From NCBI GenBank assembly GCA_016215335.1, contig JACRKE010000011.1, forward strand, positions 1-39,771: DNA of 39,771 nt. The letters are read 5' to 3'. This DNA is from Candidatus Vogelbacteria bacterium. Its GTDB lineage: Bacteria; Patescibacteriota; Minisyncoccia; Phycocordibacterales; JACRKE01. The notes beneath the pieces were generated by a model. The model saw only the letters and a list, made by a program, of their open reading frames with translations. It searched no databases and was not told where the DNA came from. Shown here piece by piece: positions 31,021-38,139 of the stretch; position 1 is the first letter of the stretch; every line of letters starts with the position of its first letter. A program made the position numbers and the translations under genes.

Positions 31021-31671
31021 TTAGATTTTACAACCGATTGAGTCGAACAGTTTTTTGTCCTCTCGGAAAAGATAGAGCGCCATATGGTAGATGGTGTAGG
31101 TGATAAAGAACGCCGCGAGAACATCGATGGAGTAGTGGAGATGCCCCATAAGTACCGATACGCCGAATATAATGGACAAAGCCATGAACAGTATTCGGAG
31201 CCTTATGTCTTTCCAAAATATGTAAGACATCAGAAACGGCAGTCCCGTATGTCCGGAGAAAAACAAGTCGCCGCCAAACGTGAAATTACTGACGAAACTG
31301 GTTGGATCGATGTATATTTGCGTAGGAAATGCGCCCAAGTGTGTAATGCTTATGAATACGCTTCTTATGAGTATAAAAAGGGCGGTTGATTTAAGCACAA
31401 ACGCGATGCGCGCGGGTTTTTTAATGCATAAAAAAATTATGAATATCCAAAAAACTATCGCTCCATAATTGAATATCCAATCTACATCGTAAACTCTTAT
31501 ATTCGAAAGTATGATATCCGTTACGAAATTGCTCGCTTTTTCTGTGGCATATTCTGAAGCTACCGCATTTGCAATGAGACTGAGTATGATAAGCGCGAAA
31601 GACTCAAGTGTGAGTCTTAAGTTGTTGTGATCACTGAATATTCTTTTACAATTCTCCGCGTATTTTTTCAT
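31021..31671 (-). CDS. PAP2-type membrane phosphatase / sphingomyelin-synthase-like
   Basis: The 216-aa protein has about six membrane segments. The late part carries GGDLFFSGHTGLPFLMS and HYSIDVLAAFFITYTIYH, the paired SGHT...H-Y-[ST]-[IV]-D-V motif of the PAP2_C/sphingomyelin-synthase group, with two catalytic histidines (in SGHT and HYSID). Such enzymes remove or transfer phosphate or phosphoalcohol groups on lipids. As last gene of a DedA-GT2-GT2 unit (2-nt gap), a role in polyprenyl-phosphate or glycolipid metabolism is inferred. It is convergent with the small gene at 30692. Confidence 0.8.
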   Translation of the reverse strand: MKKYAENCKRIFSDHNNLRLTLESFALIILSLIANAVASEYATEKASNFVTDIILSNIRVYDVDWIFNYGAIVFWIFIIFLCIKKPARIAFVLKSTALFILIRSVFISITHLGAFPTQIYIDPTSFVSNFTFGGDLFFSGHTGLPFLMSYIFWKDIRLRILFMALSIIFGVSVLMGHLHYSIDVLAAFFITYTIYHMALYLFREDKKLFDSIGCKI

Positions 31672-31673
31672 TT

Positions 31674-32399
31674 TTAGCGTATATCTTTGTACTCTTTGTT
31701 GAAAGGACGATGTAAAATCACCTCGGAGAGAAAATTTATTATGTATAAAAAACCCGTGTTTACGAGACCCTGGCCTTCGAGTCTTCGGTTTGAAGAGTAG
31801 ACGATGAAGGGCACTTTGAATTTTGATTTTCCGAATTTGCTTGCTCTTCTCGCGATGTTTGTGTCTTCGCCGTAAAAGGCGATAGAAGTGTCGAATCCTC
31901 CCATCTTTTCAAGTACGCTTTTTCTTATGGCAAAATTGCCACCTATTATCATATAACCCACTATCCAGTAAGAAGGCAGAGCCAGTATGTTCCACCATAT
32001 GTACCTTACGATCCATTGCTGCCATTTCGGCGAATTGTAATAGATATACGGTCCACTTAAACTTGCTAGATTTTTGTCTCGAGAAAATTCTTCAATCACC
32101 GTTTCGACCCAATCTTCTGACATATAAGAGTCGGCGTCGTTATAGGCAAGAATTTCACCCTTGGCTTCCATAAATCCTCTTTGTCTCGCCCACGTTATGC
32201 CCTTATGCTCTTCGCGGACCACTCGCACTCCTTCTCTTAGAAGAGCGATTCCGGCGGTATCGTCCGTGCTCGTATTGTCTACGACAATAATTTCATAAAG
32301 CTTGCCGTGGCTGTTCTTTATACTTCGGTCGAGCGTAAATCCCAAGTACTTCTCTTCATTGTAGGCCGGTATTATCAGGCTTATTTTTGGAATATTCAT
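31674..32399 (-). CDS. Family 2 glycosyltransferase
   Basis: A GT-A fold protein of 241 aa: ISLIIPAYNEEKYLG, IIVVDNTSTDDTAGIA, GITWARQRGFMEAKGEILAYNDADS (the DxD-type metal site), and GGFDTSIAFYGEDTNIARRA (catalytic ED region). Two hydrophobic stretches (WIVRYIWWNILALPSYWIVGYM and LYIINFLSEVIL) suggest membrane association. Sugar donor and acceptor are unknown. I start at the ATG at 32399 because it overlaps the TGA of the upstream GT2 as ATGA; an in-frame ATG lies 15 nt further up (32414). Confidence 0.92.
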   Translation of the reverse strand: MNIPKISLIIPAYNEEKYLGFTLDRSIKNSHGKLYEIIVVDNTSTDDTAGIALLREGVRVVREEHKGITWARQRGFMEAKGEILAYNDADSYMSEDWVETVIEEFSRDKNLASLSGPYIYYNSPKWQQWIVRYIWWNILALPSYWIVGYMIIGGNFAIRKSVLEKMGGFDTSIAFYGEDTNIARRASKFGKSKFKVPFIVYSSNRRLEGQGLVNTGFLYIINFLSEVILHRPFNKEYKDIR

Positions 32400-33115
32400 C
32401 TGATTGGTTGCCATACTTTGTGCGCGGATTTTTTTAAAAATGTCATATAAAGGAAATTAACGATCCATTGGTATATAAGCCTGTGCCAGCCCAGTTTGTG
32501 CGGACGTCTTCCCGTATTTCTGAGCAACAGTTTTTTTTCACAGCGAGTCTTTCCGATCTTTCCTATTCTTTGAAAGAATTCTATGTCTTCGGCTACCGTC
32601 AGATTTTCATTGTAACCTCCGACTTTTCTAAAGGCGCTCTCCCGTACCATCTGAAACTCACCCGAGGCCGCACCAATTCCCAATATATTGTTTTGCAATC
32701 TGAAAATCAAATTAACGAAAAACATTATAAATCTATCCATGAATGTTTCTCTGTCATGCGCGATTCTTATAGGACAAGAAATGCCGACCAATTCAAAATC
32801 GTTTTTGAAAGACGCGAGCGCACTTCTGAAAAATTCATTCGGGTCGTCTATTATAATATCCGCATCAATGAAAACCAAAAGATCACCCTTGGCCTGCTTT
32901 GCTCCGTTGTTTCTATTTATGGCAATCGATTGGCTTTCTCGGTTTTGGGCGACTATTGTAATGTCTGCATATTTACGCGCTATATATAGGGTATCATCAT
33001 CGCTCCGGCCGTCCGATACGATTATTTCAGATTCACCGAAGTAATTTCGGAGAGACTTGAGCAGTTTCTCGAGTACGTGTTCTTCATTTAAAGTTGGAAT
33101 GATGAATGAGATCAT
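32396..33115 (-). CDS. Family 2 glycosyltransferase
   Basis: The 239-aa protein has the GT-A motifs MISFIIPTLNEEHVLEKLL, EIIVSDGRSDDDT, NNGAKQAKGDLLVFIDADI (DAD metal site) and GGYNENLTVAEDIEFFQRI. A central hydrophobic stretch (IMFFVNLIFRL) and a C-terminal one (LIYQWIVNFLYMTFL) suggest membrane contact. Its start overlaps the DedA stop as ATGA and its stop overlaps the next GT2 start the same way, so the three are translationally coupled. It probably acts in the same glycolipid or surface-glycan pathway as its neighbour. Confidence 0.92.
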   Translation of the reverse strand: MISFIIPTLNEEHVLEKLLKSLRNYFGESEIIVSDGRSDDDTLYIARKYADITIVAQNRESQSIAINRNNGAKQAKGDLLVFIDADIIIDDPNEFFRSALASFKNDFELVGISCPIRIAHDRETFMDRFIMFFVNLIFRLQNNILGIGAASGEFQMVRESAFRKVGGYNENLTVAEDIEFFQRIGKIGKTRCEKKLLLRNTGRRPHKLGWHRLIYQWIVNFLYMTFLKKSAHKVWQPIR

Positions 33116-33717
33116 AATTTTGCCATTTCAGACTTCGCGAATCTCACAAAGACAGTTATACCTGCCGAGGCGATTACAATGATACCGATAAGGAAGTACA
33201 ATTGTAAATCTTTCGCTATGAACGAGTACAAAGATCCGAATGTGTAGCCTATTGAAAGCAGGACTGAAACCAGAATCAATTCGCCGAAAAGATTGATTGC
33301 CATGTATCTGACGAAGGGGATTCTTGTTGCGCCTGCCGCCATGAGAGTTGCGAGACACATGCCGAACCCCATTGTTACTTTTGATATGACCATGATCTTT
33401 AAATGATATTTATGGAAAAGACTTTTCGCTCTCAAAAAAAGTTCCGGCGTCACACTCAAGATGTGTCCATGTTTTTTGATTATGGGTTCCGCGAAAAAAT
33501 AGCCCACGTAATACCATATGACGTCCCCGATGAGGTCTCCCATAACCAAAGCGATGAAGAGGGGCCAAAAAGTGAAGACTTCAACCGAAAGCAAGAAACC
33601 CGCGGCTATCATGAGTATGGGTCCTTCTATGGTAGCGCCTATGGCTACGATCGGATATTTGAGATATCCGCTCGCATTTGTAGCATAAACCAAAAATGTA
33701 GGAAGTGTTGTTTCCAT
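33112..33717 (-). CDS. DedA-family membrane protein (VTT/SNARE-associated domain)
   Basis: The 201-aa protein has the DedA pattern: an N-terminal re-entrant region with the acidic motif ATIEGPILMIAAGFLL, then MGDLIGDVIWYYVGYFF, KYHLKIMVISKVTMGFG (conserved basic residue) and MAAGATRIPFVRYMAINLFGE, ending with two membrane helices. DedA proteins are proposed undecaprenyl-phosphate or phosphatidylethanolamine flippases and support membrane potential. As first gene of the DedA-GT2-GT2-PAP2 unit it fits recycling of a lipid carrier used by the glycosyltransferases; this is inferred from context. Confidence 0.9.
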   Translation of the reverse strand: METTLPTFLVYATNASGYLKYPIVAIGATIEGPILMIAAGFLLSVEVFTFWPLFIALVMGDLIGDVIWYYVGYFFAEPIIKKHGHILSVTPELFLRAKSLFHKYHLKIMVISKVTMGFGMCLATLMAAGATRIPFVRYMAINLFGELILVSVLLSIGYTFGSLYSFIAKDLQLYFLIGIIVIASAGITVFVRFAKSEMAKL

Positions 33718-33737
33718 CCGAATTACAATATTGTAGC

Positions 33738-33766
33738 ACTATATTGTGGAAAACTATTATGAGCAA
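33738..33766 (-). promoter_or_regulatory. Candidate promoter of the DedA operon
   Basis: Minus strand: -35 TTGCTC (33766-33761), 17-bp spacer, -10 TATAGT (33743-33738). A perfect 10-nt palindrome ACAATATTGT (33725-33734) lies just downstream, at the start region. Confidence 0.5.
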
Positions 33767-33786
33767 AAGTATTCGATTGATATAAT
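33757..33786 (+). promoter_or_regulatory. Candidate promoter of the membrane-protein gene 33815-34201
   Basis: -35 TTATGA (33757-33762), 18-bp spacer, -10 TATAAT (33781-33786), overlapping the divergent DedA promoter. The leader would be about 22 nt. Confidence 0.5.
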
Positions 33787-33814
33787 GTCTGAATTAGCAG
33801 TTCATCAATAGAAT

Positions 33815-34201
33815 ATGGAACTATCACTGTTTTTGGCGAAGTTAATTGGATTGTATTTGATTATTGAAGGTCTCGTACTTCTCTTTAGGGGAGCTATGTT
33901 GCGAAGGGTACTCGGGGATTTTATGCATACGCCCGCACTTCGATATATTACCGGAGTTTTGGTGTTGCTCGTGGGTCTTTCCATGGTAATTTCGCATAAC
34001 ATATGGGAATGGTCATGGCTCGGACTTGTCACGCTCATCGGATGGTTGATTCTCATAAAGAGCGTCATGTACTTATTCATGGGAGAGAAATCGGTTGCCA
34101 AATTGTACAAATCATTCGATAAGAAAGGTTATTACGTTACCGCGGGAGTTATTGCGCTTGTACTAGGCATATATCTAGCCAAGATTGGTTTTGGGATATA
34201 A
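33815..34201 (+). CDS. Small integral membrane protein, 128 aa, unknown function
   Basis: Four membrane helices are predicted: LFLAKLIGLYLIIEGLVLLF, YITGVLVLLVGLSMVIS, LGLVTLIGWLILIKSVMYLF and VTAGVIALVLGIYLAKI. Charged loops are short and basic, with no catalytic motif. No family is recognised with confidence. It is divergent from the DedA operon with overlapping promoters, and convergent with the flavoprotein at 34224. The helices look genuine and the TATAAT box upstream supports expression. Confidence 0.8.
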   Translation: MELSLFLAKLIGLYLIIEGLVLLFRGAMLRRVLGDFMHTPALRYITGVLVLLVGLSMVISHNIWEWSWLGLVTLIGWLILIKSVMYLFMGEKSVAKLYKSFDKKGYYVTAGVIALVLGIYLAKIGFGI

Positions 34202-34223
34202 GCTTTTTTGAGTTTTTGGGAAG

Positions 34224-35207
34224 TTAATCTTTGAGATTGTTCACAATGGTATAAGCTTGATTGGCCGATTCGATGACGGAGTCAGCGCCGGTAAGCGAGC
34301 CGGCTATATAGAGGCCTTGAACATTTGTTTCGAAGTTCTCATCAAACTTTGGCTTCCCGCCTCCTATTGACTCCTCGATTTCGATGCCCGCGCTCTTTAG
34401 AAATTCGAGCGGCTTCTCGTATCCCGCGTGTACAAACATGTAATCAAAGGGAAGTTGGTGAGTCATACCTGATTTATTGATTGTCGCACTGTTTCCGGTG
34501 ATCGCTTCAACTTTACTCTGCCAGCATATTTCAACTTTTTCTTCTCCTACCATCGCCCCAACTTCAGCCTTGTTCTTTTCGGTAACGCTATCCGTAAAAT
34601 GATCTTTTCTCACAATCAGAACAATTTTGTTTTGTTCGCCGTGATAGATGGCCGTTTCAAGTGCGCTATTTCCACCACCGACAACGATTATGGTTTTGTT
34701 TGAATAATCGTTGTAGTAATCAAGCGCGTAAAAAATGTTCGGATGACCTTCTTCGCCAGGTACATGCAACTTTCGGGGATTTTCGAAGGTGCCAGAAGTG
34801 AGCAACACTCGCCTTGCTTTGTATTCAACACAGGCAGGACTTGTGTACACAGGTAGGACATGTGTGGTAGGTGTTTTAACCACAAATGTGTCTCCCTCTT
34901 TTTGAATTCTAAGTACGGTGTCAATTTTCACGTTCAGTGTTTCGGCTTGTTTTTGCCACAGGGTCACAAGTTCTTTGCCAGTGATCCTGTCGGGAAAAGT
35001 GAGAGCTCCTTTTAAGGTGGCCGTGTTGCGGCCATAGACATGATAGAATTTCTTTTCGGCCATGGTGTCTATTATGAGCGAGCCCGGGTATGTTTTCTCG
35101 ATGAGCATATACGAGAGACCAGTCTTCTTGGCTTGGAGTGCGCCCTCAATGCCTGCAGGCCCCCCTCCCACTATAACTATGTCATAAATGTTATCGTTTG
35201 AGTCCAT
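34224..35207 (-). CDS. FAD/NAD(P)-dependent oxidoreductase (thioredoxin-reductase-like, no CxxC)
   Basis: The 327-aa flavoprotein has two dinucleotide folds: IVIVGGGPAGIEGALQA (FAD, GGGPAG at 14-19) and TIIVVGGGNSALETAIY (NAD(P)), and the C-terminal GLYIAGSLTGADSVIESANQAY. It lacks the CxxC of thioredoxin reductases, so it is closer to YpdA-like or ferredoxin/quinone-type reductases. The first-domain loop after FVVKTP carries TTHVLPVYTSPACVEYKARR, where family members read straight into YKARR; this stretch is encoded by a tandem 19-nt repeat. The substrate is unknown. Confidence 0.85.
   Translation of the reverse strand: MDSNDNIYDIVIVGGGPAGIEGALQAKKTGLSYMLIEKTYPGSLIIDTMAEKKFYHVYGRNTATLKGALTFPDRITGKELVTLWQKQAETLNVKIDTVLRIQKEGDTFVVKTPTTHVLPVYTSPACVEYKARRVLLTSGTFENPRKLHVPGEEGHPNIFYALDYYNDYSNKTIIVVGGGNSALETAIYHGEQNKIVLIVRKDHFTDSVTEKNKAEVGAMVGEEKVEICWQSKVEAITGNSATINKSGMTHQLPFDYMFVHAGYEKPLEFLKSAGIEIEESIGGGKPKFDENFETNVQGLYIAGSLTGADSVIESANQAYTIVNNLKD
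34828..34865. repeat. Tandem 19-nt repeat inside the flavoprotein gene
   Basis: Two adjacent copies (ACACAGGCAGGACTTGTGT at 34828-34846, ACACAGGTAGGACATGTGT at 34847-34865), identical in 17 of 19 positions; each begins ACACA and ends TGTGT. A partial third unit (GGTAGGTGT) follows. It encodes residues about 115-127 on the minus strand. Confidence 0.8.
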
Positions 35208-35259
35208 GTCTAAATATTGCTACAGTGGTGGCATTCTAGCATACTAATACACTAAATAA

Positions 35260-36597
35260 ATGGAAACTGCAGAAAAAAAACGAATTGCTTTGATCGGTGC
35301 GGGTATCGCGGGTTTGGTATGCGCGTATGAATTAAAGAAGCGCGGGCATGATGTTATCATATATGAGAATAGTGATCGCGTTGGAGGCCGCATGGCGACC
35401 CGCGTAAAGGATGGTCTTGAGTTTAATCCGGGCGCCACTTTTTTAAGCCACCACTATCATACTTTGCGCGCTTATGCTGAAGAGTTTCGCATTCCGTGGC
35501 ATCCTATGCAGAAAGGAAGCTCGCATCGCGTTCGGCGCGGCGGCAAGTCTTACTACTATAACGTGGCCGGGCCGATTGATGTGCTTAAACTCCGAGTGCT
35601 TTCACTGCCGTCGCGCTTGCGTTTCCTCTGGTTTTTAATGAGACTTGCTTTGCGCAAAATTCCGGGCAGTTTTTTCGATTTGTCTTTGGTGCCCGAGAGT
35701 TTTGATTTTGATAACGCGAGCCACTATCTAAGAAAAGCGGTCGGAGACGAGGTCGTGGACTATGTCGCTGATCCTTTCACAACCACTCTTCACTTTTATC
35801 TGTCGGATCAGGTGAGCACGGCCATGATGTTTACACTTTTGAAATCTCTTATAGGCAATCCTGAATTTAGCGCGGAGTATCCCGTGGGCGGTATTCAAGC
35901 TATTCCGAACGAACTGGCCAGGAGACTTAATGTCGTGACTGAAGCGCGAGTAGAGAGCGTCATACGAGGAAAAGACGGAAACACAGTTCGAGTGAATGAT
36001 CGGGATGAAATGTTTGATGCCGTGGTGTTCGCTTGTCCCGCCCCAGCTGTTCTTGGCATTCTTCGGAATCCGACCGAGTCCGAGCTTGAATTGCTACAAT
36101 CCGTGACTTACGGCAGCACTATCACCTTTGCATTTAAGGTGCCTTCAACAATGTTTACCGACAATACGCACTGCATCTATGTGCCATACGTTGAAAACAA
36201 GATAATCGGTTCGTGCATCTTTGAAATGCGAAAGCAGACAGGACTGCTTGCGGAGGGCAAAACACTATTCAATGTTTATCTTCATGATCAAGCGGCCAAA
36301 GAGCTAATGAACAAAAGCGAAGAAGAGTTGCTCTCGATTATTATTCCCGAACTTCGCGCCATCTGTCCTGAATTCACGGTCCACGAGAAAGATATCGTAT
36401 TTCACGACATTGAGCGATGGCCCCGAGCAATGCCAGCCTTTCCTCCGGGTTATGTTTCAAAGACAAGAAAGTTCCTCGAAAACAATCAAGGTGTCGACAA
36501 TATCTATCTTATTGGCGACTACATGAACAGCACATGGACAGAGGGCGCGGCCAGATGTGGTCGGCGCACTGCCGAAGTAATTGACAATGTAGGCTAG
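35260..36597 (+). CDS. FAD-dependent amine-oxidase/protoporphyrinogen-oxidase-like protein
   Basis: The 445-aa protein opens with an FAD Rossmann motif (IALIGAGIAGLVCAYELKKRGHDVIIYENSDRVGGR truncated here to its key parts GAGIAGL, residues 13-19, and E36-x5-GGR), followed by FNPGATFLSHHYHTLR. The centre has the membrane/substrate-binding domain (YPVGGIQAIPNELARR), and the C-terminus has the second FAD motif YLIGDYMNSTWTEGAARCGRR. Members include protoporphyrinogen oxidase, amine oxidases and phytoene desaturases. The substrate is not evident; haem or carotenoid genes are absent from the window. It is divergent from the flavoprotein at 34224. Confidence 0.85.
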   Translation: METAEKKRIALIGAGIAGLVCAYELKKRGHDVIIYENSDRVGGRMATRVKDGLEFNPGATFLSHHYHTLRAYAEEFRIPWHPMQKGSSHRVRRGGKSYYYNVAGPIDVLKLRVLSLPSRLRFLWFLMRLALRKIPGSFFDLSLVPESFDFDNASHYLRKAVGDEVVDYVADPFTTTLHFYLSDQVSTAMMFTLLKSLIGNPEFSAEYPVGGIQAIPNELARRLNVVTEARVESVIRGKDGNTVRVNDRDEMFDAVVFACPAPAVLGILRNPTESELELLQSVTYGSTITFAFKVPSTMFTDNTHCIYVPYVENKIIGSCIFEMRKQTGLLAEGKTLFNVYLHDQAAKELMNKSEEELLSIIIPELRAICPEFTVHEKDIVFHDIERWPRAMPAFPPGYVSKTRKFLENNQGVDNIYLIGDYMNSTWTEGAARCGRRTAEVIDNVG

Positions 36598-36678
36598 TCC
36601 ATGTTATTGTTAGTGTAGAGTTTTGTGATCTGACTAGGACTCGTAATTGTAGTGCCAGACAGTAAGTACCCAAACAAC

Positions 36679-36685
36679 AAGGAGC
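36679..36685 (+). promoter_or_regulatory. Shine-Dalgarno site of gene 36692-37033
   Basis: AAGGAGC 6 nt before the ATG decides this start. Such SD sites are absent from the housekeeping genes here. Confidence 0.75.
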
Positions 36686-36691
36686 AGACGT

Positions 36692-37033
36692 ATGTTGTGT
36701 CAAATTGAGAGGGTCTCCCCGATCATGATCGAAGGCGAAAAGTACGTCCAAGTGGTGGCTTTCAGGATGCAGAATGGAGTTTTTCTGAACCGTGAAGCTC
36801 GGATACATGTTGCGGTCGAAAGGGGGCATCCGGATCCTGGTTACTGCTGGGACATGATCCGGAGTGCCACCGGGTTGGACGAGAGGGTTCGTCGGTTTTT
36901 TCTCGAGAACATTGATCGCTTCCATCTGACTGAAGTCTCTTGGAATGCGGGCTTGTTCGCGCAGTTGTGGTACGGAGACTCCGTCGAACAGGCTCGGAGA
37001 CACATGATTGAGTGGCGGAAGAATTGCCGTTGA
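36692..37033 (+). CDS. Hypothetical protein, 113 aa, SD-led
   Basis: The protein has a beta-rich N-terminal half (MIEGEKYVQVVAFRMQNGVF, ARIHVAVERGHPDPGY) and a helical C-terminal half with WDMIRSATGLDERVRRFFLEN and GDSVEQARRHMIEWRK. No known motif, signal peptide or membrane helix. It lies 64 nt upstream of the patatin-like gene in the same direction and both are SD-led and G/C-rich at third positions, so they may be cotranscribed. I cannot assign a function. Confidence 0.7.
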   Translation: MLCQIERVSPIMIEGEKYVQVVAFRMQNGVFLNREARIHVAVERGHPDPGYCWDMIRSATGLDERVRRFFLENIDRFHLTEVSWNAGLFAQLWYGDSVEQARRHMIEWRKNCR

Positions 37034-37097
37034 TATTTTCCGTGACTCAACAACTCTTAACGTAACTAATCTACTTACTTGAAGGGAGTGGTGGAGC

Positions 37098-37922
37098 TTG
37101 AGAATTATGATTCTCGACGGCGGAGCCGTCCGGGGCGCCTACATGGGTGCCATTCTCGCTCACTTTTATTCGGTGGGGATTAGGGCAGACTTCTTCGATC
37201 TCATCGTTGGCACTTCGATCGGCGGGACCAGCGCGACCTACTACGTTGCGGGTCAGATTGAGGAAGGGCTACGGTTTTTCACGGAGCACATGCCGGGTAA
37301 GTTCATTACAAAAGTCCTTGGTGTTCCTTTCTTTAATATGCAGTACTTGGCTTGGGCGTATCGCGAGTCTCGCGACAAGCTTAACGCCGAACTGCTACGC
37401 GGAAGGACACCCGTCTACATGCCAGTCTCAAACTCGAAGACTGGTAAAGCGGAGTTTGTCTGCTTGAACAACCAAGAGGATCCGACCTGGGTCATGCTAA
37501 ATGGCGTAAATGTGCCGGTGCTTGGATACAACACCGCTGTTCTCGCCGATGGTTCTCGAGAGGATGGCGGCTTTATGGAGCAGCCTCCAGTCCGACACCC
37601 GTTCGTGGAGAAGGCGAATGAGATCTGGTTCTTGTCGCCTTTCACCAGGGAGTATCGGTCGTCCGAATTCAAGTCGAAGATCATTGCTCTTTTTCTTGGA
37701 GCGTTTGATCCGGACGTGCGGAGAATGGTGGCCAATATGGCATCACGCTCGAACGCCGCTCGCAACACTCTGGATGGAATGGCTGACGTAAGAGTGATCC
37801 GCCCAGAGCGGAAGCTCGAGATCGGCTGGGCTCACAAGGATGTGCCAGCCATCAAACGAGTGATGGCTCTAGGGACGGATGACGCAAAGCGATTTCTGGA
37901 TAGCAAGAGCATGAAGCCATAG
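37098..37922 (+). CDS. Patatin-like phospholipase
   Basis: The 274-aa protein is a patatin-fold lipid acyl hydrolase: oxyanion loop DGGAVRGAY (7-15), nucleophile elbow GTSIGG with S40, and catalytic Asp in DGGF (D156). It has no signal peptide or membrane segment and would act in the cytoplasm, or be exported by an unknown route. The frame starts at TTG (MRIMILDGG, like many patatins) with GGGAG 9 nt upstream; an ATG three codons later with GGAG 10 nt upstream is an equal alternative. The usual first-loop GGGxRG is DGGAVRG. It may remodel host or own membrane phospholipids; that is inference. Confidence 0.9.
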   Translation: MRIMILDGGAVRGAYMGAILAHFYSVGIRADFFDLIVGTSIGGTSATYYVAGQIEEGLRFFTEHMPGKFITKVLGVPFFNMQYLAWAYRESRDKLNAELLRGRTPVYMPVSNSKTGKAEFVCLNNQEDPTWVMLNGVNVPVLGYNTAVLADGSREDGGFMEQPPVRHPFVEKANEIWFLSPFTREYRSSEFKSKIIALFLGAFDPDVRRMVANMASRSNAARNTLDGMADVRVIRPERKLEIGWAHKDVPAIKRVMALGTDDAKRFLDSKSMKP

Positions 37923-37945
37923 CACTTTCGATTAAAAGGAGCTGA

Positions 37946-38089
37946 ATGATGACCCCATTTCGTTCTCGGCCGCCGCCCCCGTTAGGGCGGCTTTCGTTTT
38001 GCAAAACAGTCTGTCCTACGACGTTGGACGTCGTAGGGACTGTTCACACTCCGGGTTGTGAGCAGTCACGTTTGTTATGCATTGTTTAG
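37946..38089 (+). CDS. Possible short ORF with strong SD spanning a terminator
   Basis: AAAAGGAG (37934-37941) precedes ATG-ATG (37946-37951) by 4-7 nt. The frame runs 47 codons through the terminator hairpin and the following palindrome. The encoded string begins MMTPFRSRPPPPLGRLSFC, which is unlike a folded protein. It may be a decayed gene of the SD class that kept its SD and terminator, a leader peptide, or chance. Confidence 0.25.
   Translation: MMTPFRSRPPPPLGRLSFCKTVCPTTLDVVGTVHTPGCEQSRLLCIV
37972..38000 (+). terminator. Rho-independent terminator after the patatin-like gene
   Basis: Arms GCCGCCC (37972-37978) and GGGCGGC (37985-37991) with a 6-nt loop, then TTTCGTTTT. Confidence 0.8.
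38005..38044. repeat. Long hairpin palindrome downstream of the patatin-like gene
   Basis: AACAGTC and CCTACGACGT (38005-38011, 38015-38024) pair with ACGTCGTAGGGACTGTT (38028-38044) over 17 bp with a 3-nt bulge and a TGG loop. The centre ACGTTGGACGT shares CGTTGGACG with the arms of the RAYT palindromes at 3104 and 3836. A smaller hairpin TCACA...TGTGA follows (38044-38061). Nothing else is seen in the 218-nt gap before 38140. Confidence 0.7.
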
Positions 38090-38139
38090 AATTTGGAAGG
38101 TGATAAAATATTTACATTAGCAATTTAGATAATATTAAA

